NCBI GenBank assembly: GCA_008931825.1
Contig: QXVZ01010783.1
Span: 1-20,942, forward strand
Reading direction: 5' to 3'
DNA from: Phallusia fumigata
Taxonomy: Eukaryota > Chordata > Ascidiacea > Phlebobranchia > Ascidiidae
DNA length: 20,942 bases
The notes beneath the pieces were generated by a model, which saw nothing but the letters and a program-made list of their open reading frames with translations, did no database searches and was not told the DNA's origin. Of the stretch, positions 9,470 through 17,501 are shown one piece after another; within the stretch, counting starts at the first letter, position 1; each line of letters begins with the position of its first letter. The position numbers and the translations under genes were made by a program.

Positions 9470-12021
9470 CAATCAGTTTGCGCAAATGTTCCACAAAAGG
9501 TTTGTAGAATTGCTCAAGCTTTCTTCGTGCATCGTCAGAAAGTGCCGATTGAGCCACTGTGCCGTTAACGATCTTCCTCGTGTCTCCTTTGTTTTCACCA
9601 AGACACCTTTTATGCTTGTTGTCAATTTTCATGCAGTAAAAACCTTTTTCGGGCACATAGACGAAGTGTTCTAATCCGATTTCCACTGTCAAATTCAGTT
9701 TCTGTTGGGCTTCGACCATGACCTTGCCCGGGTTAATAAAAAGTTGATCCCCGCTGACTATCACAAAATCCTCGAGTGGAAAAAAATTCAACCAGTGCTG
9801 AAAGTAGTAAGAGTATATGCCGCTCAGCAAAAATCGTAGTTGCTCATCTTCGTACAACAAATCCACATGCTTATAGAAACTGTACACGTTGTCGCTCGGT
9901 GGCGCAAAAGCATCGATTTTCGCAAGCGCAAAAGTGAGATAATCGTCGAAGTTGTTAAATTCTTCTACCTGGATCGAAACAAGAATCAAATTTATGTCGT
10001 CAACGCATTTGTACTAAAATGTTTGTTTTTGTTATGATTTTCACGAGCGGATGATCGTTACAACCGCCTGATTTGCACGACCGCTCATTTGGTTATCTTA
10101 ACTTAAAGAAAAAAAGAAATCACTTCGAAATGATAGTTATACCAAACGTCTTTTGCCCGGATCTTCGATGTGTTTCTTAGCTTGTGAGAAATCGGAGAAG
10201 GCCCTCTGTACCGGATCGCAAACTACCCACACGAATTTCGGAGTAGGTAACCCTTCCTTGGCATAAGTGTCGATGATGCGCTGTGGAACCTCTTTCGTAA
10301 CGATGTAACTGGGTGTTTTTTCAAAGGTGAATTCGTTTGAGGTAGTCAGTGGCATTAATTTTCTGTAGAAGCACCAGGTTACAATTTGTTGCAAAAAACA
10401 TGCGTTTGCTAATTATTGCATTGTTGTTTGGAACTCGTTGCATTTGTAATTGCTCAAAAGTACCGCTTCAACAATAGTGGGTTGTCGATTGGTTCTAATC
10501 TGTACTGGTTGCAATTGGAAACCATCACCTTGTGTGTAACAAAACTGATTTGTTTTCCTTCTTGGCGATTTACCACAGTGGCCAAGCAGGGTATTTATCA
10601 GCACTTAGGCCTATGATCAACCACGTTTGCCACGAGTAGCCTACTTGTAAAAATCGACTCCTTTATCGTAATTTTCGTCAAAATAGTGAGCTTCAGCATT
10701 CTCGGTGCAGCTTACTTGACTGTTTAATCTCAGGAATTGACGGAACGCACCGGTTCCGCACTTCTTACTTCCGATTCCGATAATCTGAAAACCGAATGTG
10801 AGTAAATCAACAAGACAGAGAACTCTAGTTCTGACGCGCAAAAACCAGATGTCGACTTTTGCTGACATTTTCTTTCTTTAATATTGGTTATATTTTGTGC
10901 TTAAATCCATTGCAAGCATTGCCATTTCATGTCGCCGGATTATTTTGCTAATGGTCCCACAAAATGTTAAACAGCAAAATCAAATAAATGACAAATCGAT
11001 GCAAAACAATTAACTACGTTACGGCAAACTTAACAATCCTTACAACATAAATTCCCTTAAATTTTAACGTAAGCACCCTAAACAGATTTAGACATAAGTA
11101 CATAAAAACCTGAGGAAGCCTTCGACGGAGCTTAGCGTTTTTTGCATGAGTTTTTTCTACTGGTTGATGTTGGGAATCACTGGATTCATCAAACTGTTTC
11201 TGTAAGATAGAATGTGCACTCAGTGAAATCCGTCACTGATTTTTGCAGGCCCACAACACCTCTCACAGCTTTGATGTAAACGACCACTCGACAAATTAAT
11301 TTGATCCCTATTTCAAACTGGCAATAGACCACTATGTTTCCTGTTCATAGCAATTAGGAGGAATTATATAGTGTGGCCTACGTGTTTTTTTGTATAGTCG
11401 CCTGGTTTGTTTATTCCAGTATTTGCTTTTCAAGTTCTATTGCTTGCGAAATTAGAAATTTCAAAGATTTGCCATTATGACGCTCAGCATTGTTTATAGT
11501 ACCAACCCTAATTGCTAAGGCGTTTTCGTGCAGACATTTGTATCAAAGGAGGAATTATACTTTTTTTAATGGCATGAAACATGTGATCTTGATAAACGTC
11601 AGGGTTGACTGCGCGAAGCTAGACCTATACCAGAAGGTTGCAACAATGCTGTAGACCAGTGGTTCCCAACCTTTTCAGTGTTCGCACGTTTTGACTAAAG
11701 GCTTTGGAACCCTTCAATAAACCATCGTTTTGAAGTTAATAAACATGTTCTTTCACATGAACCCGATTTATCCTGCAGAGTTGTGTTTGATTAGTCGTCC
11801 TTTTGCAATTTAGATCATAACAAAGGGAATATTTATCTAGCTTTATTTCTTTTATATTGTGCATGAAAACCCTATTGACCGACTGTGGAGCTAAAACGTG
11901 CAATATTTACCAATTTGTTTGTATTTATTTTCTTGTGCATGAAGCCTTTGCCTCTACGGTACTGAGAAAAGACTAATACTGCTCCCAATATCACAAAAGT
12001 AATTAGATATTTGAACTTCAT
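9465..12021 (-). CDS. G3: HS3ST-like Golgi sulfotransferase
   Basis: Exons 12021-11911, 11199-11110, 10784-10645, 10362-10143 and 9968-9465. GT/AG throughout (donors GTAAAT, GTTTTT, GTAGGC, GTATAA), phases 0,0,2,0, 1065 nt, 354 residues. The start MKFKYLITFVILGAVLVFSQ gives a two-Lys cytosolic tip and a signal anchor at about residues 5-19. The exon 2 stem ends L-R-R-R-L-P-Q. The PAPS 5' loop is G70-I-G-S-K-K75-C-G-T-G. The catalytic set is E98-A-H100-Y-F-D103. FEKTPSYIVTKEVPQRI is followed by C162-D-P-V-Q-R-A-F-S170, S-Q-A-K. The Cys pair is Cys299 (GFYCM) and Cys309 (CLGENKG). An N-linked site NGT lies in the C-terminal part. The exon 1 and promoter type matches G8 at the right edge, so these two form a sub-group. 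The MKFKYL ATG is chosen over the longer upstream open frame because an acceptor-like CTGTTGCAG lies 12 nt before it and paralogues align there. Confidence 0.88.
11657..11690 (+). mobile_element. Possible hAT-type transposon end in intron 1 of G3
   Basis: The sequence CAGTGGTTCCCAACCTTTTC is a classic hAT-superfamily terminal inverted repeat form. It begins right after GCTGTAGAC, at a point where the homologous intron of the pseudogene at 17502-20110 (CCTGTACCAGAAGGTT...ATGTTGTAGATCTAC) lacks it, which suggests an insertion. I could not find the opposite terminus or a clean 8-bp target duplication, so the element may be truncated. Confidence 0.35.
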
Positions 12022-12345
12022 TTCTACGCAAAACTGCAACAGAACATAGAAAATATTACTTGAAGAGATGGTCAGACAAACCTCCAACGTTTTAATATGA
12101 CTGTCAGTGTCTATATGCCAACAGCAGCCATGCAGCAGGGCCGTTTCCTGTCGCCACACACAAATAAGAATACAAACAATGGTTCCTATGTTAAATGTTA
12201 TTCAATAGAGTCGAGCATGTATCTATTTATTCTTGTTAAATGATGGAATGAAAAACCTATCGACTCCACAGCACTTCGAAACAGTGTGTTCGCCATGTTA
12301 CACTGTGTGCTGTTGGGCTACGTAAATGTTTCCAGTTTTCACCAA
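12022..12345 (-). promoter_or_regulatory. G3 5' flank / promoter block shared with G8 and two relics
   Basis: The sequence upstream of the G3 start is homologous to the G8 5' flank at 20222-20483. On the G3 strand both show, in order: an ACGTAGCCCAA-like stretch, AACACTGTTT, GATAGGTTTTTC, TTCCATCAT, AACCATTGTTTGTATTC, CAGGAAACGG and GGCAT...CAGTCATATTAAAAC. Copies also occur at 16405-16550 (plus-gene orientation) and 16740-16945 (minus-gene orientation). Near the start codon G3 reads CTGTTGCAG then 12 nt then ATG, and the relic at 16651 keeps CTGTATTGCAG in the same place, so this AG may be a 5'-UTR or spliced-leader acceptor. Conservation may be due to recent duplication and not to function. 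Confidence 0.5.
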
Positions 12346-12349
12346 ATTT

Positions 12350-12522
12350 TACACCAAAACAAAAACTTCCTTGTATATGCTTGTCGCGTTGTCAAATGAA
12401 ACGATATTATCCCAAAGGGTTTGCGGTGGACTGGAGTCTGCAGAGCAAAGATAACGACACGATGAGTTAAAGAATTGAAGAAAACGGACGTTGCACGTAG
12501 TTGCTGGAGCCAAAATCCACAG
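12350..12522 (-). repeat. 3'-flank repeat shared by G4, the 17502 pseudogene and G2
   Basis: Just after the G4 stop on the minus strand the flank (AACTGTGGATTTTGGCT...CGTGCAACGTCCGTTTTCTTC...TTAACTCATCGTG...GACTCCAGTCCACCG) aligns with 17501-17330 and with the G2 flank at 8549-8650. G3 and the relic at 15675 have a different 3' flank, so 3' ends split the cluster into two groups. This stretch probably contains the 3' UTR of G4; I see no AATAAA within it. Confidence 0.55.
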
Positions 12523-15383
12523 TTACACTGGTTCAAGTTTGTTCAATCGTTGTTGAGTAAGTTTGCGGAAATGTTGCATGAAAGGTTCGTAGAATTCCTC
12601 TAACTTTCTTCGGGCGTCGCCAGACAGCGCCGATTGAGCCACTGTGCCGTTAACGATCTTCCTTGTGTTTCCTTTGTTCTCACCAAGACAGCTGTTATGT
12701 TTTTCGTCCATTTTCACACAGTAAAGACCTTTTTTGGGAACATAGACGAAATTTTTTGATTTAATTTCCACCTCTAAATCCAGTTTTTCTTGTGCTTCGA
12801 CCATGACTTCGCCCGGGTTAATAAGAAGTTCATCCCCGCTTATTATCACAAAATCCTCGAGTGGAAAAACATTCAACCAGTGCTGAAAATAGTAGGAGTA
12901 TATGCCGCGCAGCAGAAATCGTAGCTTTCTATCTTCGTGCAAGGAATCCATACACTTATAGAGATCGTACACAGTGTCGCTCGGTGGCGCAAGAGCCTCG
13001 ATTTTCGCAAGCGCAAAAGTGACATAATCGTCGAAGCTGTTGAATTCCCCGACCTGAATCGAAACAAAAATTCGAGTTGATGTTAATCAAAGCGACTGTA
13101 CAGATCTAACTGTTATGTGTTCTGTTTGTTTGGTTAATCCTAACTTAGTCAAACAAACAAAAGCAAAACAATAGTTATACCACACTTTCTTTTTCCGGAT
13201 CATCGATTTGTCTTTTAGCTTGTGTGAAATCGGAAAATGCCCTCTGAACCGGATCGCAAACTACCCACACGAATTTCGGAGTGGGTAAAACTTCCTTGGC
13301 ATAAGTGTCGATGATGCGCTGCGGAACCTCTTTCGTAACGATGTACTTTGGTGTCTTTTCAAATGTGAATTCGTTTGAGGTAGTCAGTGGCATTAATGTT
13401 CTGCAGAAGCTCAAGGTTAATGTTTGCGGCAAATAAAATCGTGTATTGTACTTGCACTGATGATCGGGACCTAATAAACTTTGTAAAACCTTATTGTGAG
13501 CTGCAGACAGTGCACATTGTTTGACCTGCAAGGTCTCGCCAGTGCAGTTGGTGACAGGACATTGGCCGTTTCGGCCAGTGTAGCCAAATTGCCGGTCGAA
13601 ACAGTGTGCACTGTCTGCAGCTCACAAATCAGTAATGGCCCATTGCTATTATTTTGAAACTTTGGGTGTCGTTTACCTTTGGACAAACCACATGGTATCA
13701 AACGTTGTATAAAAGCACAGTATGTACGACTTCACCAACAGCGACTTTACGCGATTCGGGCTCTGACCAAGGACACGCGAATATTGCGCGAGAGTGGAGA
13801 TTTATCGGTTATTCTATGGGCCTCGCTGCGTACGATTAGAAATAAAAACGTTTGTGCAAAGAACTGTAGCAAATAGGTAACTATTGGGTTTATATCTTCT
13901 TGACCATCATACCACCGTGACTAGGCGGGACTATGACAGGTTTGAGCAAGGGTCAGTTTGTGGGTAGCGTCGCCTATTAGTCACAGCTCTCTTTAACCAC
14001 GCCTAAAAGGGGATTCGAAATATTGGAAGGTTGTTAACAAACACAGACTTGTAAAATTCGACTCCTTTATCGTATTTTTCGTCAAAATAGTGGGCTTCGT
14101 CAATCTTGGGGCAGCTCACTCGACTGTGGAAACTCAGGAACCGCCGGAACGCACCTGTTCCGCACTTTTTACTTCCAATTCCGATTATCTGAAGCGGAAA
14201 TGCGTTTAAAATCACATTTTCCGATTTTGTTGGGTAATTTTGGCTTGGTTGGGCCTCTTACAAATCAATAGCATCGAATGGCACCTCGTAAAGCACTAGT
14301 TTCAAAAATGTCAACCGTTCTTTTGCTGAATCTTGCACAATAAATTTGAATAAACTACAAAGAAATGCAAGACAGCAGCACTGCATTTAGGTGATGTTCT
14401 AAAGGTATTAGATGCGCACACCACGCTAGTACCCAGAGGTCATTCACACAATCATTTCAAAACCTGAGGAAGTCTTTGACGGAGCGTCCTGCTTTCTATA
14501 TTAGTTTTCGCAGCTTGATCATGCTGGAAATAACTTGATTCATCAAACAGTTTCTGAAAGATAACAATGTGTTTTGTGATGAATAACTGTTTATTTTACT
14601 TGGCAGCAGAAAACTTAGCGTCATAATTAGCACTCAAGCAATGAACATTTGGTCGCAAGGTAACCAGGTGTGATTGTTATAACCAAGTGCTTTTGGCCTA
14701 GTGAGCTCGACTGGGGAGCAATTACGGTCATTGACCATGTCAAATTCGTTAAATAATTTAATTATTTTTTTGTTCACATAGAAAGTCGACTGTTTCATTT
14801 TGTTCACACTGTGCTGTGTGATTTCTTTGTTGGCGCCTGGTCCGATTTATGCTCGCACTCAATACAAACCGCTAATTGGCGAACAAAAAGCAGCAATGAT
14901 TTGTTCATACTTGGTGCTTTGATTTTAAGGTTCTCGAGTATGATTGTAAAACAGCACATTTTTTGAGTGGTATCACAACAAAATAAAAAAGAGTGCTCCG
15001 ATACACTTCTTGCTGCAGCAGACAAAGACAAAGCGATTTTTAACGGTTGATTAAATAGTTACAGATGTTTTAATTGTACAAAATCTAACCACAACAGGTA
15101 AAGATAACAATTGTCAGGGGTGGCTGAGCAAAGCTCGTTTGAAGCCAATGTTAAGAAACACTGTTCCAGAATGCTTACTAACGTTGTAGAGCTATAACCT
15201 GTTGCTGTTTGATCGTAATGCTGTCGTTTGCTGTAAAAATTTGTTACATACAAAATTTACCGGTTTGATCGGATTTTCTTTCTGCAACATTAAGTCGACG
15301 TCTCCACGATACTGAGAAAAGACTATAAGTGCACCTGTTGCCATGACAGCCACCGCAGTTAGAACTTGAAACTTAGACTTCAT
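12523..15383 (-). CDS. G4: HS3ST-like Golgi sulfotransferase
   Basis: Exons 15383-15261, 14553-14464, 14188-14049, 13400-13181 and 13053-12523. GT/AG throughout, phases 0,0,2,0, 1104 nt, 367 residues. ATG 15383 gives MKSKFQVLTAVAVMATGALI, with a membrane segment at about residues 7-23, followed by a stem ending L-R-Q-R-L-P-Q. The PAPS loop is G-I-G-S-K-K-C-G-T-G with Lys79. The catalytic set is E102-A-H-Y-F-D. Exon 4 carries FEKTPKYIVTKEVPQRI and C166-D-P-V-Q-R-A-F-S174 then D-F-T-Q, which is the canonical ending of the 3'-phosphate motif. Exon 5 carries GLYCV and CLGENKG. The C-terminus runs nine codons past the position of the G2 stop (ending R-L-N-K-L-E-P-V) because the G2 TAG is TTG here. 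The leader TTTTGAGTGAAA before the ATG matches G2 and the relic at 16223, and an ACAG acceptor-like site sits 13 nt upstream. It is the intact partner of the pseudogene at 17502-20110. Confidence 0.9.
13494..13627. mobile_element. 134-bp fold-back element (MITE-like) in intron 3 of G4
   Basis: The ends are inverted copies of one another: TTGTGAGCTGCAGACAGTGC at 13494 and its exact reverse complement ending at 13627, with pairing continuing less perfectly for about 40 bp (CACA-TTGTTT-GACC versus CACACTGTTTCGACC). The interior has a second small palindrome, GGCCGTTTCGGCC. The homologous intron of the duplicate pseudogene goes directly from CCTTGTAAACCC to TTTTGACAACTTGG, so the element and a short flank are absent there. 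This looks like a non-autonomous DNA transposon with no coding capacity. No certain target duplication was found. Confidence 0.65.
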
Positions 15384-15674
15384 TTTCACTCAAAACCTGT
15401 AACACATCACAGAAATGTGTCGCACTTAACCTAAGCCTTCTGTACAAGACACTGCACCAAAGAGACAGAACTGAAACGCGTAGGTTTTGCTGCCCGCGGC
15501 AATGCTTACTCCGAAGCAAACCGATAAACACAACGGTTCATACGTCTTCACACACATCTTCTGATTTGTTTCATTTAAACAGGAAAACGAAAATTATCCT
15601 CAGTGCTTTAAAGCGGCGTTTTCGCTGTGCAACATTTTGGACTGTTGAGTTACACCATTGTCAACATTGTTTGC
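15384..15674. other. G4 5' flank and start of the rearranged zone
   Basis: The first about 90 bp are the G4 leader and promoter. From about 15470 the sequence (GAAACGCGTAGGTTTTGC, then AACACAACGGTTCA, then TTTAAACAGGAAAACGAAAATT, ATCCTCAGTGCTTTAAAGCGGCGTTTTCG) matches the G3 3' flank at about 9205-9380 in the same orientation. It also matches 16130-16200 in inverted orientation. No intact coding exon is seen. Confidence 0.5.
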
Positions 15675-16030
15675 GCGTGGCTGTTCGCCACCCAGCGACG
15701 AACTGTACGATTTCTATGAACGCAAGAATTTGTTGTCGCTTCCCTTGCTGCTGCGCGGCATGTGCTCCTACTGTTTTTAACACTGGTTAAAGTTTTTCCA
15801 CTCGAGGATTTTGTAAAAGTCAATGGGGATCAACTTCTTATTAACCCTGGTAAAGTCAAGGTCAAAGCACAAAAGAAAGTGGATTTAAACGTGGAAATTA
15901 AATTAGAATACTTCGTCTATGAGCCCGAAAAAGGTTTTTACTGTGTAAAAATTGACCACAAACGTAACATCTCTCAAAACTTGAGCAATTCTACGAACCT
16001 TCTATGGAACATCTCCGCAAACTTATTTAA
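15675..16030 (+). pseudogene. Decayed exon 5 of an inverted sulfotransferase copy
   Basis: The plus strand aligns with exon 5 of the paralogues from the P-P-S-D region to the C-terminus: Y-D-F-Y-E, LLLRGM-like, HWLKFFPLEDFVKVNGDQLL, INPGKVKVKAQKKVDLNVEI, then GFYCVKIDHKRN. It is broken. About 12 nt are missing near TTGTTGT/CGCTT. A TAA replaces the codon before H-W-L. About 77 nt are deleted after HKRN, removing the second conserved Cys (the CLGENKG segment) and shifting the frame, so the remaining K-L-E-Q-F-Y-E-P tail is in another frame. No exon 2-4 sequence precedes it. Its 3' flank is of the G3 type, so it derives from a G3-like gene in the opposite orientation. Confidence 0.8.
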
Positions 16031-16059
16031 TGAAAGTAATTGCCCCAACTTATGAAATA

Positions 16060-16200
16060 GCGTCTTTACCTCGACAGCTATACGCAAAAAATTTTGCTTG
16101 TACTCGGGCGCACCTCACTAGTCCACTTTATTCAATGGCGAAAATGCCGTTTCAAAGCACTGAGGATTGAACAAAGAATTATTTTTCCTGTTTAACAGAT
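16060..16200. repeat. Inverted copy of the G3 3' flank
   Basis: The reverse complement of this stretch (AAACAGGAAAAATAATTCTT, TTCAATCCTCAGTGCTTTGAAACGGC, GTACAAGCAAAATTTTTTGCG) aligns with about 9330-9445 downstream of G3. It also forms an inverted pair with 15565-15630 on the other side of the decayed exon 5. The paired arms bracket the pseudo-exon and mark a local inversion or inverted duplication. Confidence 0.6.
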
Positions 16201-16222
16201 TTGTCATAGTTTTTGGGTGAAA

Positions 16223-16363
16223 ATGAAGTCTGGATTTCAAGTTCTAACTGCGGTGGCTGTCATGGCAACAGGTGCACTTCTAGTCTTTTCTCAGTATCGT
16301 GGAGACATCGACTTAATGTCGGAGAAAGAAAAATTCTTTCAAACCGCTATATTTTGTATGTAA
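16223..16363 (+). pseudogene. Orphan exon 1 of G4 type
   Basis: ATG 16223 opens MKSGFQVLTAVAVMATGALL, continuing V-F-S-Q-Y-R-G-D-I-D-L-M, nearly identical to G4 exon 1, with the same GGGTGAAA leader and an upstream AACAG acceptor-like site. It then diverges: one inserted base before the exon end shifts the frame, the donor GGTAAAT has become GCTATAT, and a TAA follows at 16361-16363, leaving a 46-codon open frame. No exon 2-5 follows on the plus strand. It could at most produce a short membrane peptide; more likely it is a dead fragment. Confidence 0.75.
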
Positions 16364-16404
16364 CGAATTTTATAGCAGGTGACAGCGTGGTTTAGTTTGC
16401 TGGC

Positions 16405-16550
16405 TGAAAACACTGTTTCGAAGTGACGTAGATCGTTCGACCGTTTAACTAGAACAAATAGGTACTTACTATACTCCATGCTTGACATGGAACATTTAAA
16501 CTATATCGTATGTATTCTTAATTTTGTGGCGACAGGAAGTCGTGTAGGTT
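16405..16550 (+). repeat. Relic promoter block of G3/G8 type
   Basis: On the plus strand, AAACACTGTTTCGAAGTG, then TTTAACTAGAACAAATAGGTAC, CCATGCTTGACATGGA and TGTATTCTTAATTTTGTGGCGACAGGAAG align with the reverse complement of the G3 5' flank (12140-12330). The orientation matches a plus-strand gene whose exon 1 relic follows at 16651. It faces the opposite copy at 16740-16945, giving a head-to-head inverted pair. Confidence 0.6.
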
Positions 16551-16650
16551 GCTTGCTACATGAAAACTCATGGCATATAGGCACCGGCATAGATGCTGAA
16601 ACCTTTTGTCTGCCGATCTATTCGATCGAGATTTTCATGCTGTATTGCAG

Positions 16651-16710
16651 TTTATGTTAAATTTCAAGTCGGGGAGATTTCTATGGCTTTGGGAGTAGTT
16701 CTAACAAAAC
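16651..16710 (+). pseudogene. Exon 1 relic of G3/G8 type
   Basis: In one frame the plus strand reads V-K-F-Q-V-G-E-I-S-M-A-L-G-V-V-L, matching G8 exon 1 (FTIGVTFMTLGVVLVY) base by base around GGGAGTAGTTCTA. The start codon context is altered, and homology stops after the membrane segment. The preceding CTGTATTGCAG matches the acceptor-like site before the G3 start. No further exons follow. Confidence 0.6.
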
Positions 16711-16739
16711 GCAAATGTTTGCCAAGATTTTTACGCAGC

Positions 16740-16945
16740 AAGCGAACTGAGCCATTTCCTGTCGCCGCACACAAATAAGAATACAAACGATGGTTCATGT
16801 GTTACCTGCCAATCATGGAGTTGAGCATGTACCTATTTGTTTTTGTTAAACGGTGAAAGGAAAAACCTATCTACTCTGCAGCATTTCGAAGCAGTGTTTT
16901 CATATGTTACAATGCATATGGTGGGATACGTAAATGTTTTTACTT
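16740..16945. repeat. Intergenic promoter-type block, same orientation as at 12140
   Basis: CCATTTCCTGTCGCCGCACACAAATAAGAATACAAACGATGGTTC through GAGCATGTACCTATTTGTT, AAAAACCTATCTACTC and GGGATACGTAAATGTTT follows the plus-strand sequence of 12145-12330 closely. It sits downstream of the pseudogene just as 12140-12330 sits downstream of G4. This marks the left part of the G4 / pseudogene segmental duplication. The minus-strand gene it should drive is missing and replaced by the inverted relics. Confidence 0.65.
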
Positions 16946-17329
16946 TCCACCATCGGTTTGAAAACTACATGTCCGTGTTACTTAGTTTGTTAAAAACTGT
17001 TTTACCCTCACAAAGCCGTAAATGTAACCTAGGCTATTAACAGAAATCGATTACTAACTAAATGGACCGCCTTGTTTTTGAAAAAATAGATATGCAAGTG
17101 CTTACCAATCAAATAATCATTGCAAGCAAAACCAATCATCTTTTTATCTTTACTGGCTTCTCATTTGTACCAAGTCTTCGAAATCTGTAGGGCTGCCTAG
17201 TACTGCAGCTCCAACATGACAAACCATATTAGACTGTGTACAACGTTGACCTTTTTTACATTTACATTACGCGAAAATACATTAGCATCGCAAAACGTAA
17301 TTGAAGGTGATGCATCGACGCCAAAAACA
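16946..17329. other. Intergenic stretch without recognised features
   Basis: AT-rich DNA between the relic promoter block and the pseudogene 3' flank. No open frame with family motifs, no repeat arm and no RNA gene signature was recognised on either strand. It has no clear counterpart between 12330 and 12350 in the G4 copy, so it was gained here or lost there. Confidence 0.4.
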
Positions 17330-17501
17330 AATTTTTGCATATGCTTGTCACTTTGTTAAAAGAAACGATTTTAACCCTAAACAGTCTCTGCAAGATTCCC
17401 GTGGACTGGAGCTTACAAAGAAAGGCGGCACGATGAGTTGAAGAATCAAAGAAAACGGACGCTGTACGTAGTTGCTGTAGCCAAATACCCAGTTACACTG
17501 G

